DNA of 22,358 bases, taken from contig NVSR01000018.1 of the NCBI GenBank assembly GCA_002401295.1, positions 6,356-28,713 of the forward strand. Direction: 5' to 3'. Made by a program: the position numbers and the translations under genes. How positions within the stretch are numbered: position 1 is the stretch's first letter; every line of letters begins with the position of its first letter. The notes under the pieces are model-generated. The model worked only from the letters and a program-made list of their open reading frames with translations, ran no database searches and had not been told where the DNA came from. This stretch comes from SAR324 cluster bacterium (lineage in GTDB: Bacteria; SAR324; XYD2-FULL-50-16). Below, piece after piece: positions 1 through 8,034 of the stretch.

Positions 1-1
1 G

Positions 2-307
2 GTGTCTCTCGTCGCCCACAGCATTGAGCATGCCTATCGTCAATTCTTGCCACCAGTCGATCGAATCTATCTTTGTGGAGGAGGCGCTCATCACCCTCTT
101 ATTTTACAAGAATTACAGGCCTTATTAGGGGCTGAAAAGGTAAAGGTCTTCGATGAGTTGGGCACGATCCCTTCCGATGCGAAAGAAGCGGCAGCTTTTG
201 CGGTATTGGCTCATGAAAGGCTGAATGGAGCAAAAACCAATGTGCCTTCAGTGACAGGGGCAAAACAGGGGGTCTCTTTGGGGAAAATTTCTATTCCGAC
301 GGGGTAG
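2..307 (+). CDS. anmK: Anhydro-N-acetylmuramic acid kinase, C-terminal part (5' end outside window)
   Basis: This is the last ~100 residues of a kinase that opens and phosphorylates 1,6-anhydro-MurNAc in the cytoplasm during cell-wall recycling. The sequence shows the family's C-terminal pattern: a glycine-rich CGGGAHHPLI segment (residues 25-34), then DAKEAAAFAVLAHE (59-72), then PSVTGA and a closing LGKI. AnmK is normally around 370 residues, so roughly three quarters lies upstream of the window. The reading frame is open to base 1, and the GTG at 2 is simply the first in-frame codon, not the true start. The gene ends in TAG at a strong hairpin shared with the convergent aminotransferase. 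Family recognised from motifs; no search was possible. Confidence 0.85.
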   Translation: MSLVAHSIEHAYRQFLPPVDRIYLCGGGAHHPLILQELQALLGAEKVKVFDELGTIPSDAKEAAAFAVLAHERLNGAKTNVPSVTGAKQGVSLGKISIPTG

Positions 308-337
308 CCCCTTCCCATACCAGAGCATGGGAAGGGG
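308..337. terminator. Hairpin between convergent genes (bidirectional terminator candidate)
   Basis: An 11-bp perfect stem (308-318 CCCCTTCCCAT with 327-337 ATGGGAAGGGG) encloses an 8-nt loop. It sits immediately after the anmK stop codon and 7 bases from the aminotransferase stop. There is no T-tract on either side, so a classical intrinsic terminator is not proven. Position between two convergent genes is the main argument. Confidence 0.6.
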
Positions 338-344
338 GGACAGA

Positions 345-1649
345 TTACTTCGTCAAATCTAGCGTTGCTTGGTAGATGAGTTCGAAGAGCTCTTCCAAGT
401 CACCTTCTTCAATACAACTAAAGGCGACACGTAGGTCCTCAGAGCCGATGGAGATAGCGCCCACGCCATATTTCTCCAGGAGATGAACTCTCAGCTCTTC
501 CGCGTTTACTGTTTTCAGTTGCAAGCACATGAAGTAACCGGAGTTAAAAGGATAGAAACTCCAAAGGTCATCGAATTTGCTTTGTTGCAGCACTTCCTTG
601 AGTCGGTTTGCCCGTCCTTTCATGATCTCATACTTCTCAGCGTGATTCACCTTGAACTCGGGATCTTCCAGAATCTTCTCAATAACCGATTGTGATACGT
701 GAGGGCAGTTGGAAATAGTTCCACGAATATTTCCTTTTACCTTCGTTTCCAGTGCCTGATAGAGAGCTTCCTGATCAGAGCTGACGGTACCGAAAGTAAT
801 GAAACCAGTACGGAATCCCCAAGCGTAATCTTCTTTGGTAGCACCATCCAATTTGATGGCTAATATATTCTCATGCAAGTCCGCCAATCCACCGAAGAGA
901 GATTCTTGGATGGAATCTTCAAAGAAAAGTCCAAAGTAAGCATCGTCAGAAACGGTTACAATATTTGTACCTGTTGTGGCTTGCTGTTTGATGGCTTCTT
1001 GAATCTGATTGGCTTCTTCAATAGAAGGAGTGTATCCCGTAGGATTGTTGGGGAAGTTCAGAATTATGATCAGCTTGCCTTTTTTGTCGCCCTGTTCCTT
1101 CATGACCTGAACCAAGCCATCCGTATTGAACCCATTCTCTTTATTAAATAAAGGGAAGGTTACCATCTTGGCGCCCTTGTTGGTGCTATAAGTCAGGCGA
1201 TAGTTACCCCAGAGCTTATCAGGAGTGATGATTACATCCCCTTCATCTACAAATAGGTCAGCAATGATACTCAAGCCATGAGTCAGCGCATTGGTCACAA
1301 CCGGTTCACTGAAGGTTTTACCTTTCAGTGTAGGGTTTTCCCGGATCATTTTCTTTTTCCACAGCTCACGCAGTTTAGGACGACCAGCGGGTGGAGCATA
1401 GGGATAGATCTCAGAGGGTGTCAAATTGTTGAAAAACTTTCTGGTCACAGCAAGATGCATGGGCTCTCCCCCTTCGAGGGCAATGCCGATGGTTGCGTTG
1501 AATTTATGCGCCTGTTTCTTGGCTTCCGCAGACTGGGAGAGAATCCCCTTGGGGAAGAACATCTGCTTGCCTAATTTGGAAAGGCAGGCAAAAGTATTGG
1601 GTGATAACTTTTGAATTTGCTCGTTTAACTCAACAGCTAAAGGGTTCAT
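345..1649 (-). CDS. Class I/II PLP-dependent aminotransferase
   Basis: A 434-residue fold-type I aminotransferase that moves an amino group between an amino acid and a 2-oxo acid in the cytoplasm. It shows the family landmarks: NFPNNPTG (198-205), SDDAYFGL (234-241) carrying the cofactor-ring Asp and Tyr, Lys272 in GATKEDYAWGFR as the PLP Schiff-base lysine, and Arg280 shortly after. The first in-frame ATG (1745) would add 32 hydrophobic residues. I chose the ATG at 1649 because AAAGG lies 5 bases upstream and the protein then starts like family members. The substrate cannot be told from sequence; aspartate or aromatic amino acids are possible. It is divergent from the nucleoside phosphorylase gene and convergent with anmK. 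Confidence 0.85.
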   Translation of the reverse strand: MNPLAVELNEQIQKLSPNTFACLSKLGKQMFFPKGILSQSAEAKKQAHKFNATIGIALEGGEPMHLAVTRKFFNNLTPSEIYPYAPPAGRPKLRELWKKKMIRENPTLKGKTFSEPVVTNALTHGLSIIADLFVDEGDVIITPDKLWGNYRLTYSTNKGAKMVTFPLFNKENGFNTDGLVQVMKEQGDKKGKLIIILNFPNNPTGYTPSIEEANQIQEAIKQQATTGTNIVTVSDDAYFGLFFEDSIQESLFGGLADLHENILAIKLDGATKEDYAWGFRTGFITFGTVSSDQEALYQALETKVKGNIRGTISNCPHVSQSVIEKILEDPEFKVNHAEKYEIMKGRANRLKEVLQQSKFDDLWSFYPFNSGYFMCLQLKTVNAEELRVHLLEKYGVGAISIGSEDLRVAFSCIEEGDLEELFELIYQATLDLTK

Positions 1650-2122
1650 TCGTGCCTTTATTAATTTGAGGACGGAGTAGATGAAGACTCCAAAGAATAC
1701 TGAAAACAGATCAATTGCAAACGGGAATAGTTTTGACCGGCACAAGCTGGCTTGTCAAACCTTAAATCCTCATGAGACTGCTTTCCCCAGGTGGCGTTTT
1801 CCCCAATAGTTACTTTTTAGTAAAAGAATATTTTCTGATGGGGGATGATTAGAATGATTAAAAAATCAATAAAATAGCTGTTTAATTCAGTGGTACTAAG
1901 GACTTTCCCTCGTAAAGGAAAGCTAGGAAAGTATCTTTTAGGGTTGAAATCCTTTGAGGAACAATGCATATAGATAGCCAATTAAAAGTAAAAAATAATT
2001 AATATGCTTGTCTAGTCGTATTGTTATAGTCCCTTGTAGTTCTGTCAGCCTTACGAATCGAAGTTGAGGAACAGACTGATCTGCTTTTTCAAAAAAATCC
2101 TTTTGATTGAAGAAAAGTAGTT
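1650..2122. other. Intergenic region between divergent genes; competing hairpins at 1902-1932
   Basis: About 470 bases, AT-rich, with no credible gene. It must hold promoters for the leftward aminotransferase and the rightward phosphorylase, but I cannot place them firmly. One structure stands out: ACTTTCC at 1902-1908 can pair with GGAAAG at 1917-1922 (6 bp, short loop) or with GGAAAGT at 1926-1932 (7 bp). These are mutually exclusive hairpins. I do not recognise a known riboswitch. Confidence 0.4.
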
Positions 2123-2806
2123 ATGAACCAAATGATCATTCGCCCCTCGGAGTTCCCCTTACCCACTGTGGAAGAGCATGTAATTCTCTTTTTCAATTTG
2201 CAGCATCTCTTTCAATTCAAAGAGCTAGTGCAAGGATCTAAGATTCGATCTTTCGGTCCTTCTAAAAGATTTAGTTTTACCTACAACGGAGTGGTCATTA
2301 CCGCTATTGGTGGCATGATTAGCGCCCCACTTGCCGTGATGACTGTAGAGCACGTATTACAAGCAGGAGGTAGGAAGATCTTATCCTTTGGTAGTGCCGG
2401 TTGGATTGCTCAGGAGCCACGCTCCATTGGTACTTTGATTACACCCAATGTTGGGTTAGATACTACTGGTATGTCACTGGATTACGATGTTCAAAGTACA
2501 GTAGCTCCCTTCAAAAAATTTACGGGCATTGCCACTTGTGAAAAAATCGTTTCCGTGAACAGTGTATATCGACTGTCAATTGCAAAAGTTGATGAATTCC
2601 GGCGGGACATGGTGGACATGGTGGATATGGAATCAGCAGCGCTAAATCAAATCATACCCAGCATTGGGGGAGAATATCGTGCTCTTTTTGTCATCAGTGA
2701 TCGCGTTGAAAGCGACTATACCTGGAATAATGGTTTTAACAGTCTGGCCCTGCAACAAGGGGTGAATCAGGCTTTAGGGATGTTGCCTACTTTGGTTCTA
2801 TCTTAG
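2123..2806 (+). CDS. Nucleoside phosphorylase-family protein (PNP/UDP/MTAN superfamily)
   Basis: A 227-residue cytoplasmic enzyme of the superfamily that cleaves the N-glycosidic bond of nucleosides, used in purine, uridine or methylthioadenosine salvage. Visible signatures are FGSAGWI (89-95), IGTLITP (102-108), VDMESAA (167-173) with the ribose-binding Met-Glu pair, and VISDRVE (190-196) with the Asp that protonates the base in related enzymes. The length fits the family. The substrate is uncertain because the base-recognition residues are not diagnostic by eye. Just before the MES motif the sequence reads MVDMVDME, produced by two identical 9-base units (2606-2623). The start is the ATG at 2123, preceded by a weak A/G-rich stretch; an ATG at 2132 is possible. 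Confidence 0.75.
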   Translation: MNQMIIRPSEFPLPTVEEHVILFFNLQHLFQFKELVQGSKIRSFGPSKRFSFTYNGVVITAIGGMISAPLAVMTVEHVLQAGGRKILSFGSAGWIAQEPRSIGTLITPNVGLDTTGMSLDYDVQSTVAPFKKFTGIATCEKIVSVNSVYRLSIAKVDEFRRDMVDMVDMESAALNQIIPSIGGEYRALFVISDRVESDYTWNNGFNSLALQQGVNQALGMLPTLVLS

Positions 2807-2959
2807 ATGCAAGGGTAGCTGTCTGGAATTATATGAAATACTCTGACAATAGGAAGGGGGAAAGTTCCGGGATTGCTTATTGACACCCTGCAGAGGGATC
2901 GATAAGATTCTCCACAGACTTTGTATAGAGAACTTCCTGAAAAACCATTTGGATAACCC

Positions 2960-3733
2960 ATGGCGACGATCATATCTTTTGTAAGCCAAAAAGGTGGCGT
3001 AGGCAAGACGACCAGTGCTGTCAATCTGGCTACGGCCTTTGCTTTTGGAGGGTATTCGGTTTTATTGTTGGATTTAGATCCACAAGGATCCGTTCGCTTT
3101 TCGATGGGAGTGAAAAAGGTCGTGAAAAAGGGGACTAAAGATATCTTTTTGTCCCCGGAAATCCCGCTGAAGGATTTGATTTATCAAACGGAACAAAACC
3201 AACTTTCCTTCATTTTTTCTAATATCGATACCATCAAGATCGAACAGCAGGTTTATCAGATCGCCAATGATTCCAGATTTTTGCTGAGACGTATCCAGGA
3301 AGAGGGGCAGGACTTTGACTTCATTATCGTAGATGCCCCGGCTTCTACCAATAGTCTGGCCATCAATGCCATTTACTGTTCGGATTTGATCATCATGCCT
3401 CTGCAATGTGAAAGTCTTGCAATCAAATCACTAAAACGATTCCTTCTTTCTTTCAATGAACTCCAGCGTGCCATCCCCGAGAAAAATCTACGGCTAGCCG
3501 GAATTTTATTGACCATGTATGATCGCAATGTGGAAGTCCACCGCAGGGTCAGCCAACAGGTTTACCAGGCCCTCTCGGATTCCGTTTTTGAAACCATCAT
3601 TCCCCGCAATAACGCGATTGTGGAAGCTAGCGCTTTGGGGAAATCAGTCATCACTTACAAACTAAACTCCATCGGCGCCACAGCCTATATCCGACTGATG
3701 GATGAACTGGTGGATAAGTTTTCATTACGATAG
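2960..3733 (+). CDS. ParA/Soj-family ATPase
   Basis: A 257-residue deviant-Walker ATPase of the ParA/MinD superfamily. These proteins dimerise on ATP, bind DNA or surfaces and position chromosomes or other cargo. Residues 10-18 carry the deviant Walker A motif QKGGVGKTT with signature Lys11 and catalytic Lys16. LLDLDPQGS (36-43) and IIVDAPAS follow in the expected order. No parB or parS-like repeats lie beside it. It is followed after 7 bases by nusB, so the two are probably co-transcribed. This is therefore an orphan ParA, and its cargo cannot be inferred; chromosome segregation is only the family default. The 153 bases upstream hold no gene that I can see. Confidence 0.85.
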   Translation: MATIISFVSQKGGVGKTTSAVNLATAFAFGGYSVLLLDLDPQGSVRFSMGVKKVVKKGTKDIFLSPEIPLKDLIYQTEQNQLSFIFSNIDTIKIEQQVYQIANDSRFLLRRIQEEGQDFDFIIVDAPASTNSLAINAIYCSDLIIMPLQCESLAIKSLKRFLLSFNELQRAIPEKNLRLAGILLTMYDRNVEVHRRVSQQVYQALSDSVFETIIPRNNAIVEASALGKSVITYKLNSIGATAYIRLMDELVDKFSLR

Positions 3734-3740
3734 AATTTTC

Positions 3741-4154
3741 ATGTCCCAACCTTCTCGGCGTACTGCCAGAGTTACAGTTTTCCGAGTCCTTTATCAGCGC
3801 GCAAAAATCGGAACCAATCCGGCGGGAGAAATGATTCTCTTCCGTGAAGCGGAGCTTTCTGAAAAGGAAGTGAATTTTGCTAAAACGTTGATAGATAAGA
3901 CTTGGTCTGAACTTGAGGCCATTGACCAGGCCATTCAGAAGAACCTCAAAAACTGGAAGCAATCCCGACTTGCTGACGGTTTGAATGCCTTATTGCGCAT
4001 GGCTCTTGCTGAAATTTTCTTCTTCCCTAAGGTGGAAGGGAAAATCGTCATCAATGACACTCTTGAGATTTGCCGCTCTCATGTAGACAAACAGGCGATC
4101 AAAATCTGCAATGGCGTCTTGAACGCCGCTTGGAAAGAGCACTCCCCCCAGTAG
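3741..4154 (+). CDS. nusB: Transcription antitermination factor NusB
   Basis: A 137-residue all-helical RNA-binding protein. NusB binds boxA RNA with NusE/S10 and supports antitermination, chiefly on rRNA operons. The start RRTARVTVFRVLYQ matches the NusB N-terminal helix (usually RR-AR---L--LYQ), and VINDTLEICRSHVDKQAIKICNGVLN is split across the typical C-terminal motif (VIN-----------FVNGVL). The open frame extends upstream to 3702, but that would overlap parA. The ATG at 3741 gives the normal family length and begins just before the RR motif. No clear Shine-Dalgarno is present, so translation may be coupled to parA, whose stop lies 7 bases upstream. Confidence 0.85.
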   Translation: MSQPSRRTARVTVFRVLYQRAKIGTNPAGEMILFREAELSEKEVNFAKTLIDKTWSELEAIDQAIQKNLKNWKQSRLADGLNALLRMALAEIFFFPKVEGKIVINDTLEICRSHVDKQAIKICNGVLNAAWKEHSPQ

Positions 4155-4164
4155 TCATTTCATG

Positions 4165-4216
4165 CACCGTTAGCTGCTAGCGGTGGAACATCTCATTCAA
4201 ACTAAAGAGATGCTCC
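4165..4216. terminator. Two adjacent hairpins between convergent nusB and gshA
   Basis: The first hairpin pairs CACCGTTAG (4165-4173) with CTAGCGGTG (4177-4185) over a 3-nt loop, with one G-U pair. The second pairs 4185-4194 with 4207-4216 (GGAACATCTC/GAGATGCTCC, one mismatch) and is followed by five bases of A-tract on the plus strand. Read leftward, that tract is a T-run on the wrong side for gshA. Location between convergent stop codons supports a terminator role. Confidence 0.5.
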
Positions 4217-4223
4217 AAAAAGC

Positions 4224-5798
4224 TCATGACTGTGAAGAAAAACTAAAATAGTCCGCTAAGTATTCATCAAAATTTATATTGTCCTCAGCTTCGATTTTGA
4301 ACTGTTGCCGCAGAGACTCTTCAGCCAACTCACGATGGAACTCTAACTTTTCCCCTTCCAGTCCATGAACCAGGCTTTGATGATGTTTTTTACTGAGTTC
4401 TAGTACCAGCTGGGTAAAGCTTTGCTTTTTTTCCTTCATTTGGTTGAGGATTTTAGCGGAAGGCAATAGATTTGGATCCTCAAATTTTACCATCTGTGCC
4501 TGGACAGCCTGCTGATGTTTCTCCCCACCCCAAGCTTGATCGAGCAATGCTGCTGTCTGCTGTAATTTAGGAAACAGCTGTAAAGCCGCTTCTTTCAGTT
4601 TTGTGGGTTTACCTTGAGGGTGGAGTAGCAGTTGAGGGTCTCGTCCTCGCATCAGGACTTCATGCCTGTCTTTTTTGACTTGTTGAAATTCCTCACAACT
4701 CAACCTGGGGCTTTCCTCCAACAGACAATTCAATAAAAAACTATTGAGGAAGTAAGATTGCTCCGCATCCAGGCCCAGTGGTAGAAAGGGGTTGATGTCT
4801 AGTAAGCGAATCTCAATATATTCAACACCACGTGATGCTAAGGCATCGACGGGTCTTTCTCCAGGGCGAGTGATTTGCTTGGGGCGGACGTGGCTGTAGA
4901 ATTCATTTTCAATTTGTAGGAGGTTGCAATTCAGCTGCTGGTATTCACCATTTACCTTCACTCCAATCTTGCGATATTCAGGGTATTCCGTCTCTACGGC
5001 TGATTTTAAGGTATTGATATAGGTATCCAGCTGGTTATAACAGACAAAGATGGAATCCTGCGCTTGACTCTGGTAGCCCAAATCACTCATGCGTAAGGAA
5101 GTGGCATAGGGTAAATAGGCGGTTTCCTGATCCCAGCTTTCCAAGGGCTGTGCTTCGCTCTTCAGAAAGGATTTACACAAGGCTGGAGAGGCACCAAAAA
5201 GGTAACAAACCAACCAGGAATTGCGGGCGAAATTTCGAATCAACCCAAAATAAGAGGCGGACTTGAAATCCTGAGGATCCTCTTTATTTCCAAGAAGTTC
5301 CTGGTAAAGTGACCAGAATTCCGCAGGCAGGGAAAAATTGTAATGAATACCCGTGATGGATTGCATCTTTCGACCATAACGGCGGCCCAATCCTTGACGA
5401 TAGACGTGTTTCATCATGCCGACATTGGAATTACCGTACCAAGCCAGTGGGATTTCCTTTTCTTCTTTGAGAATACAAGGCATACTGGCCGCCCAAACTT
5501 TCTCCTCACCAATATTGCTGTAGCAGTAGCGATGAATATCCTCAAGCTCATCCAGCATTGGCTCGATCCCCTCAAAGGGCTCTGTGATGAACTCCAACAT
5601 CGCCTCGGAATAATCCGTTGTAATTTTGGGGTGAGTGAGAGCGGAGCCTAAGGCTTTGGGATGAGGGGCTTGAGATAACCGGCCATCAGGGCGGATACGT
5701 AAGCCCTCCTTTTCAACACCTATTTTGATTTTCTTCAGGAGAGATAAGCGATTCTCCTGCTGAAATTGAGAGACCAGTTTTTCGAATTGATCGGACAT
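4224..5798 (-). CDS. gshA: Glutamate-cysteine ligase (gamma-glutamylcysteine synthetase)
   Basis: A 524-residue enzyme that catalyses the ATP-dependent joining of glutamate and cysteine, the first step of glutathione synthesis. Length is close to the E. coli-type enzyme (518). Diagnostic stretches near the N-terminus are IGVEKEGLRI (26-35), KALGSALTHP, and ITTDYSEAMLEFIT, which are the glutamate and metal-binding blocks of the proteobacterial class. EIRLLDINPF in the middle of the protein is also typical. No gshB is visible in the window. The start at 5798 gives a normal N-terminus (MSDQFEKLV), though no good Shine-Dalgarno precedes it. It is convergent with nusB and divergent from the ABC exporter. 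Confidence 0.93.
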   Translation of the reverse strand: MSDQFEKLVSQFQQENRLSLLKKIKIGVEKEGLRIRPDGRLSQAPHPKALGSALTHPKITTDYSEAMLEFITEPFEGIEPMLDELEDIHRYCYSNIGEEKVWAASMPCILKEEKEIPLAWYGNSNVGMMKHVYRQGLGRRYGRKMQSITGIHYNFSLPAEFWSLYQELLGNKEDPQDFKSASYFGLIRNFARNSWLVCYLFGASPALCKSFLKSEAQPLESWDQETAYLPYATSLRMSDLGYQSQAQDSIFVCYNQLDTYINTLKSAVETEYPEYRKIGVKVNGEYQQLNCNLLQIENEFYSHVRPKQITRPGERPVDALASRGVEYIEIRLLDINPFLPLGLDAEQSYFLNSFLLNCLLEESPRLSCEEFQQVKKDRHEVLMRGRDPQLLLHPQGKPTKLKEAALQLFPKLQQTAALLDQAWGGEKHQQAVQAQMVKFEDPNLLPSAKILNQMKEKKQSFTQLVLELSKKHHQSLVHGLEGEKLEFHRELAEESLRQQFKIEAEDNINFDEYLADYFSFSSQS

Positions 5799-6142
5799 AA
5801 TACTTGACTTGAATTTTAGGTCGAAAAATACACACTTAAGAGACTTTTCAAAGAGCTTTCTAGATTTATTCCAGAGGAAGAGAATGTCAACTTGAAATCA
5901 TTTTTCCTTTTCAAAGGCAAAGTAGCAAGAACTATTGCGATAGTCACGTCATCCGTAGTTCAAAGTTTCCAAAAACGAAACAGAGAGTTTCCAAAAGTCA
6001 AGCTAACTTGGAGACTTATCATAAATATTCTTACGGACTTTGATTGTGGGGAGATCCATTCTATCTTATCAGACAGAGTCATTGAGAGCTCAACCATCAT
6101 GAGTTCTATGAAGGGAACTTATACATTTTAGATCTTTAGTTT
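5799..6142. other. Intergenic region between divergent gshA and ABC exporter
   Basis: This stretch of 344 bases is expected to contain promoters for both divergent genes. A 79-codon open frame at 5892-6131 has no recognisable domain, no ribosome binding site and a composition like random sequence, so I do not call it. No clear -35/-10 pair, palindrome or riboswitch could be identified. Confidence 0.5.
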
Positions 6143-7066
6143 ATGAATAAAATTGTGAAAAATATCTTAGAAGTCAACCAATTACATAAAAATTATGGGG
6201 ACTTTACGGCTCTGAACGAAGTGAGTATCTCCGCCAGGAAGGGAGAAATCCTGGGACTTTTGGGGCCCAATGGGGCGGGGAAAACTACTTTTATATCTAT
6301 CCTCACCGGATTAATCGCACCAACTCGTGGTAGCGCTTCTCTCTTCGGCCTGGATATTCAAAAGCATGCCTTAAAAGTCAGGCAACAAGTAGGTTTAGTT
6401 CCCCAAGAAATTGTCAACCATGGTTTTTTTACAATCAACCAGGTACTGGAGTTTCAATCCGGTTATTATGGTATTCGTAACAATCAAAAACACATTGACT
6501 ACTTATTAGAGCGTTTGGCTCTGACTGAACATAAAAATAAACTGGTTTCCGAATTAAGTGGGGGCATGCGTCGACGCTTGCTCATTGCCAAAGCCTTGGT
6601 GCACTCCCCTTCATTGTTATTATTGGATGAACCCACTGCTGGCGTGGATGTAGACCTACGGAATACACTCTGGGATTTTGTGCGTGACCTCAATCGGCAA
6701 AATGTCACGGTCTTACTGACCACCCACTATTTACAAGAGGCCGAAGAACTCTGCGACCGGATCGCGGTGCTGCACCATGGTACTTTAATCTCCCTGGATA
6801 ATACCCAGGAAATGATCAAAAATTTGACCGATCGTGAGGTGAAAATAAAACTGGCCTCTTCAACTCCCTGGCCCGGAATGCCTGCTGGTTTGGAAATCGA
6901 GGATAAGACTATAAAATGCCGCATTGCCCACGGAGATGCTATTGGAAAATTATTGACCAAGCTTAAAATCCCCATGGAGCAATTGGAAGATATCACGATT
7001 TCCGAAGGGAACTTGGAGGAAGCTTTCGTAAACCTTTTACAACAACACAGGAATAAGCCTCAATAA
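6143..7066 (+). CDS. ABC transporter ATP-binding protein (ABC-2 exporter type)
   Basis: The 307-residue cytoplasmic ATPase of a two-component ABC exporter. Motifs are all intact: Walker A GPNGAGKTT (41-49), Q-loop around VPQE (86-89), signature LSGGM (138-142), Walker B LLLLDEPTAGVD (158-169) and H-loop His195. The ~80 residues after the nucleotide-binding domain are the usual C-terminal extension of the drug/polysaccharide/YadG-like group. The permease follows after 3 bases, so the pair forms one operon and one complex. No Shine-Dalgarno is evident before the ATG; the start is chosen because it is the only ATG giving a full N-terminal strand. The exported substrate is unknown. Confidence 0.88.
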   Translation: MNKIVKNILEVNQLHKNYGDFTALNEVSISARKGEILGLLGPNGAGKTTFISILTGLIAPTRGSASLFGLDIQKHALKVRQQVGLVPQEIVNHGFFTINQVLEFQSGYYGIRNNQKHIDYLLERLALTEHKNKLVSELSGGMRRRLLIAKALVHSPSLLLLDEPTAGVDVDLRNTLWDFVRDLNRQNVTVLLTTHYLQEAEELCDRIAVLHHGTLISLDNTQEMIKNLTDREVKIKLASSTPWPGMPAGLEIEDKTIKCRIAHGDAIGKLLTKLKIPMEQLEDITISEGNLEEAFVNLLQQHRNKPQ

Positions 7067-7069
7067 GTA

Positions 7070-7861
7070 ATGACTATGATGAATGAATACACTGGATTTA
7101 TCACACTTTTTCGTAAAGAGTGCTTGCGCTTCCTCAAGGTAATCGGGCAAACGATTTTCAGCCCCCTGATTAGTTCCACCCTCTATCTATTGATTTTTGG
7201 TGTAAATCTGGCTGATAAAATCACCAGCCAAAATGGTGTGAACTATCTAATGTTTATCATTCCAGGCTTGATTGCTATGGGGCTGATTAACAATGCCTTT
7301 CAGAACTCTACCAGCTCCATTATTATTTCTAAGTTCCACGGTGATTTTCAGGATTTGAAGATAGCCCCCCTCTCCACGAGTTCGATTGTCTGGGCCTATG
7401 CCCTGGCTGCGACCTTTCGTGGAGTGATCATTGGGGTTGCAGTCGCCATGGTAGGAGAACTATTTTATTGGGTGGAATATGATCAGTTCCTACCCATTTC
7501 AAACCTATTTCTCCTCTTCCTTTATATTCTGCTTGGTGGCGTGACCTTTGGTTTCTTGGGCCTCAGTGTGGCTATTTACGCGAAGAATTTTGATCAGGTG
7601 AGCGCGGTCAGTACTTTTATCTTACTACCATTGATTTATCTGGGTGGGGTCTTCTTCAGTATTGAAACGATGGCACCAATCTGGAAATTTCTCTCCCAAT
7701 TTAATCCCTTACTTTATCTGATTAATGGGATCCGGTATTCCTTCCTGGGGGTTAGCGACTTTGGCCCGGAACTCACCTTGCCTTTGAGCATAGGTTTCAT
7801 GTTCCTGACCTATGGAATCGCTTGGTTGAGCGTAAAAAGGGGAACTTACTCCCGCTTCTGA
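7070..7861 (+). CDS. ABC-2 type transporter permease (YadH-like)
   Basis: A 263-residue inner-membrane protein with about six hydrophobic segments, partner of the preceding ATPase. The N-terminus (FRKECLRFLKVIGQTIFSPL) and the LYLLIFGVNL segment match the YadH/NodJ group. A late FILLPLIYLGGVFFS segment followed by NPLLYLINGIRY is the ABC-2 family hallmark. ATGs at 7070, 7076 and 7079 are all plausible starts; 7070 is nearest the ATPase stop. The 3' end overlaps the oppositely oriented zinc-ribbon gene by 16 bases. The transported compound cannot be deduced. Confidence 0.85.
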   Translation: MTMMNEYTGFITLFRKECLRFLKVIGQTIFSPLISSTLYLLIFGVNLADKITSQNGVNYLMFIIPGLIAMGLINNAFQNSTSSIIISKFHGDFQDLKIAPLSTSSIVWAYALAATFRGVIIGVAVAMVGELFYWVEYDQFLPISNLFLLFLYILLGGVTFGFLGLSVAIYAKNFDQVSAVSTFILLPLIYLGGVFFSIETMAPIWKFLSQFNPLLYLINGIRYSFLGVSDFGPELTLPLSIGFMFLTYGIAWLSVKRGTYSRF

Positions 7862-8034
7862 ACTTCCTCCTTATTGGCCTTTGAAGTCTTTTCAACAGGC
7901 CTGACGGAAGTATGTGAGCTACCACAATGGGAACAAAGGTATCGTCCCGCAACATCTGTGTGTTCCTGAATAATCTCAACGATACTTTCTGCTGAAGTAT
8001 CCTTTTCACAACGAAAACAATGAATGGTATACAT
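7846..8034 (-). CDS. Small zinc-ribbon protein (62 residues)
   Basis: A short hypothetical protein with two CxxC knuckles, Cys6/Cys9 and Cys34/Cys37, plus His5, His36 and His41. This is the layout of a zinc ribbon with a 24-residue spacer that looks helical (SAESIVEIIQEHTDVAG). After residue ~45 it ends in a charged, probably disordered tail. It could bind nucleic acid or a protein partner; no function is assigned. It stands alone on the minus strand and its end overlaps the permease gene by 16 bases. No strong ribosome binding site is visible. I accept it as a gene because the four-cysteine spacing is unlikely by chance in an antisense frame that is mostly outside the permease gene. Confidence 0.6.
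   Translation of the reverse strand: MYTIHCFRCEKDTSAESIVEIIQEHTDVAGRYLCSHCGSSHTSVRPVEKTSKANKEEVQKRE

Noticed and set aside
1650..1745. N-terminal extension of the aminotransferase to ATG 1745 with a hydrophobic helix
   Set aside because: No ribosome site at 1745, while the internal ATG at 1649 has AAAGG at correct spacing; the extension looks like translated promoter DNA, so no membrane anchor is called.
2798..3024. Minus-strand frames across the start of parA
   Set aside because: They overlap the well-supported parA Walker A region antisense and have no family resemblance.
5892..6131. A 79-codon open frame between gshA and the ABC exporter
   Set aside because: No domain, no ribosome binding site, no sensible residue pattern; it lies in a divergent promoter region.
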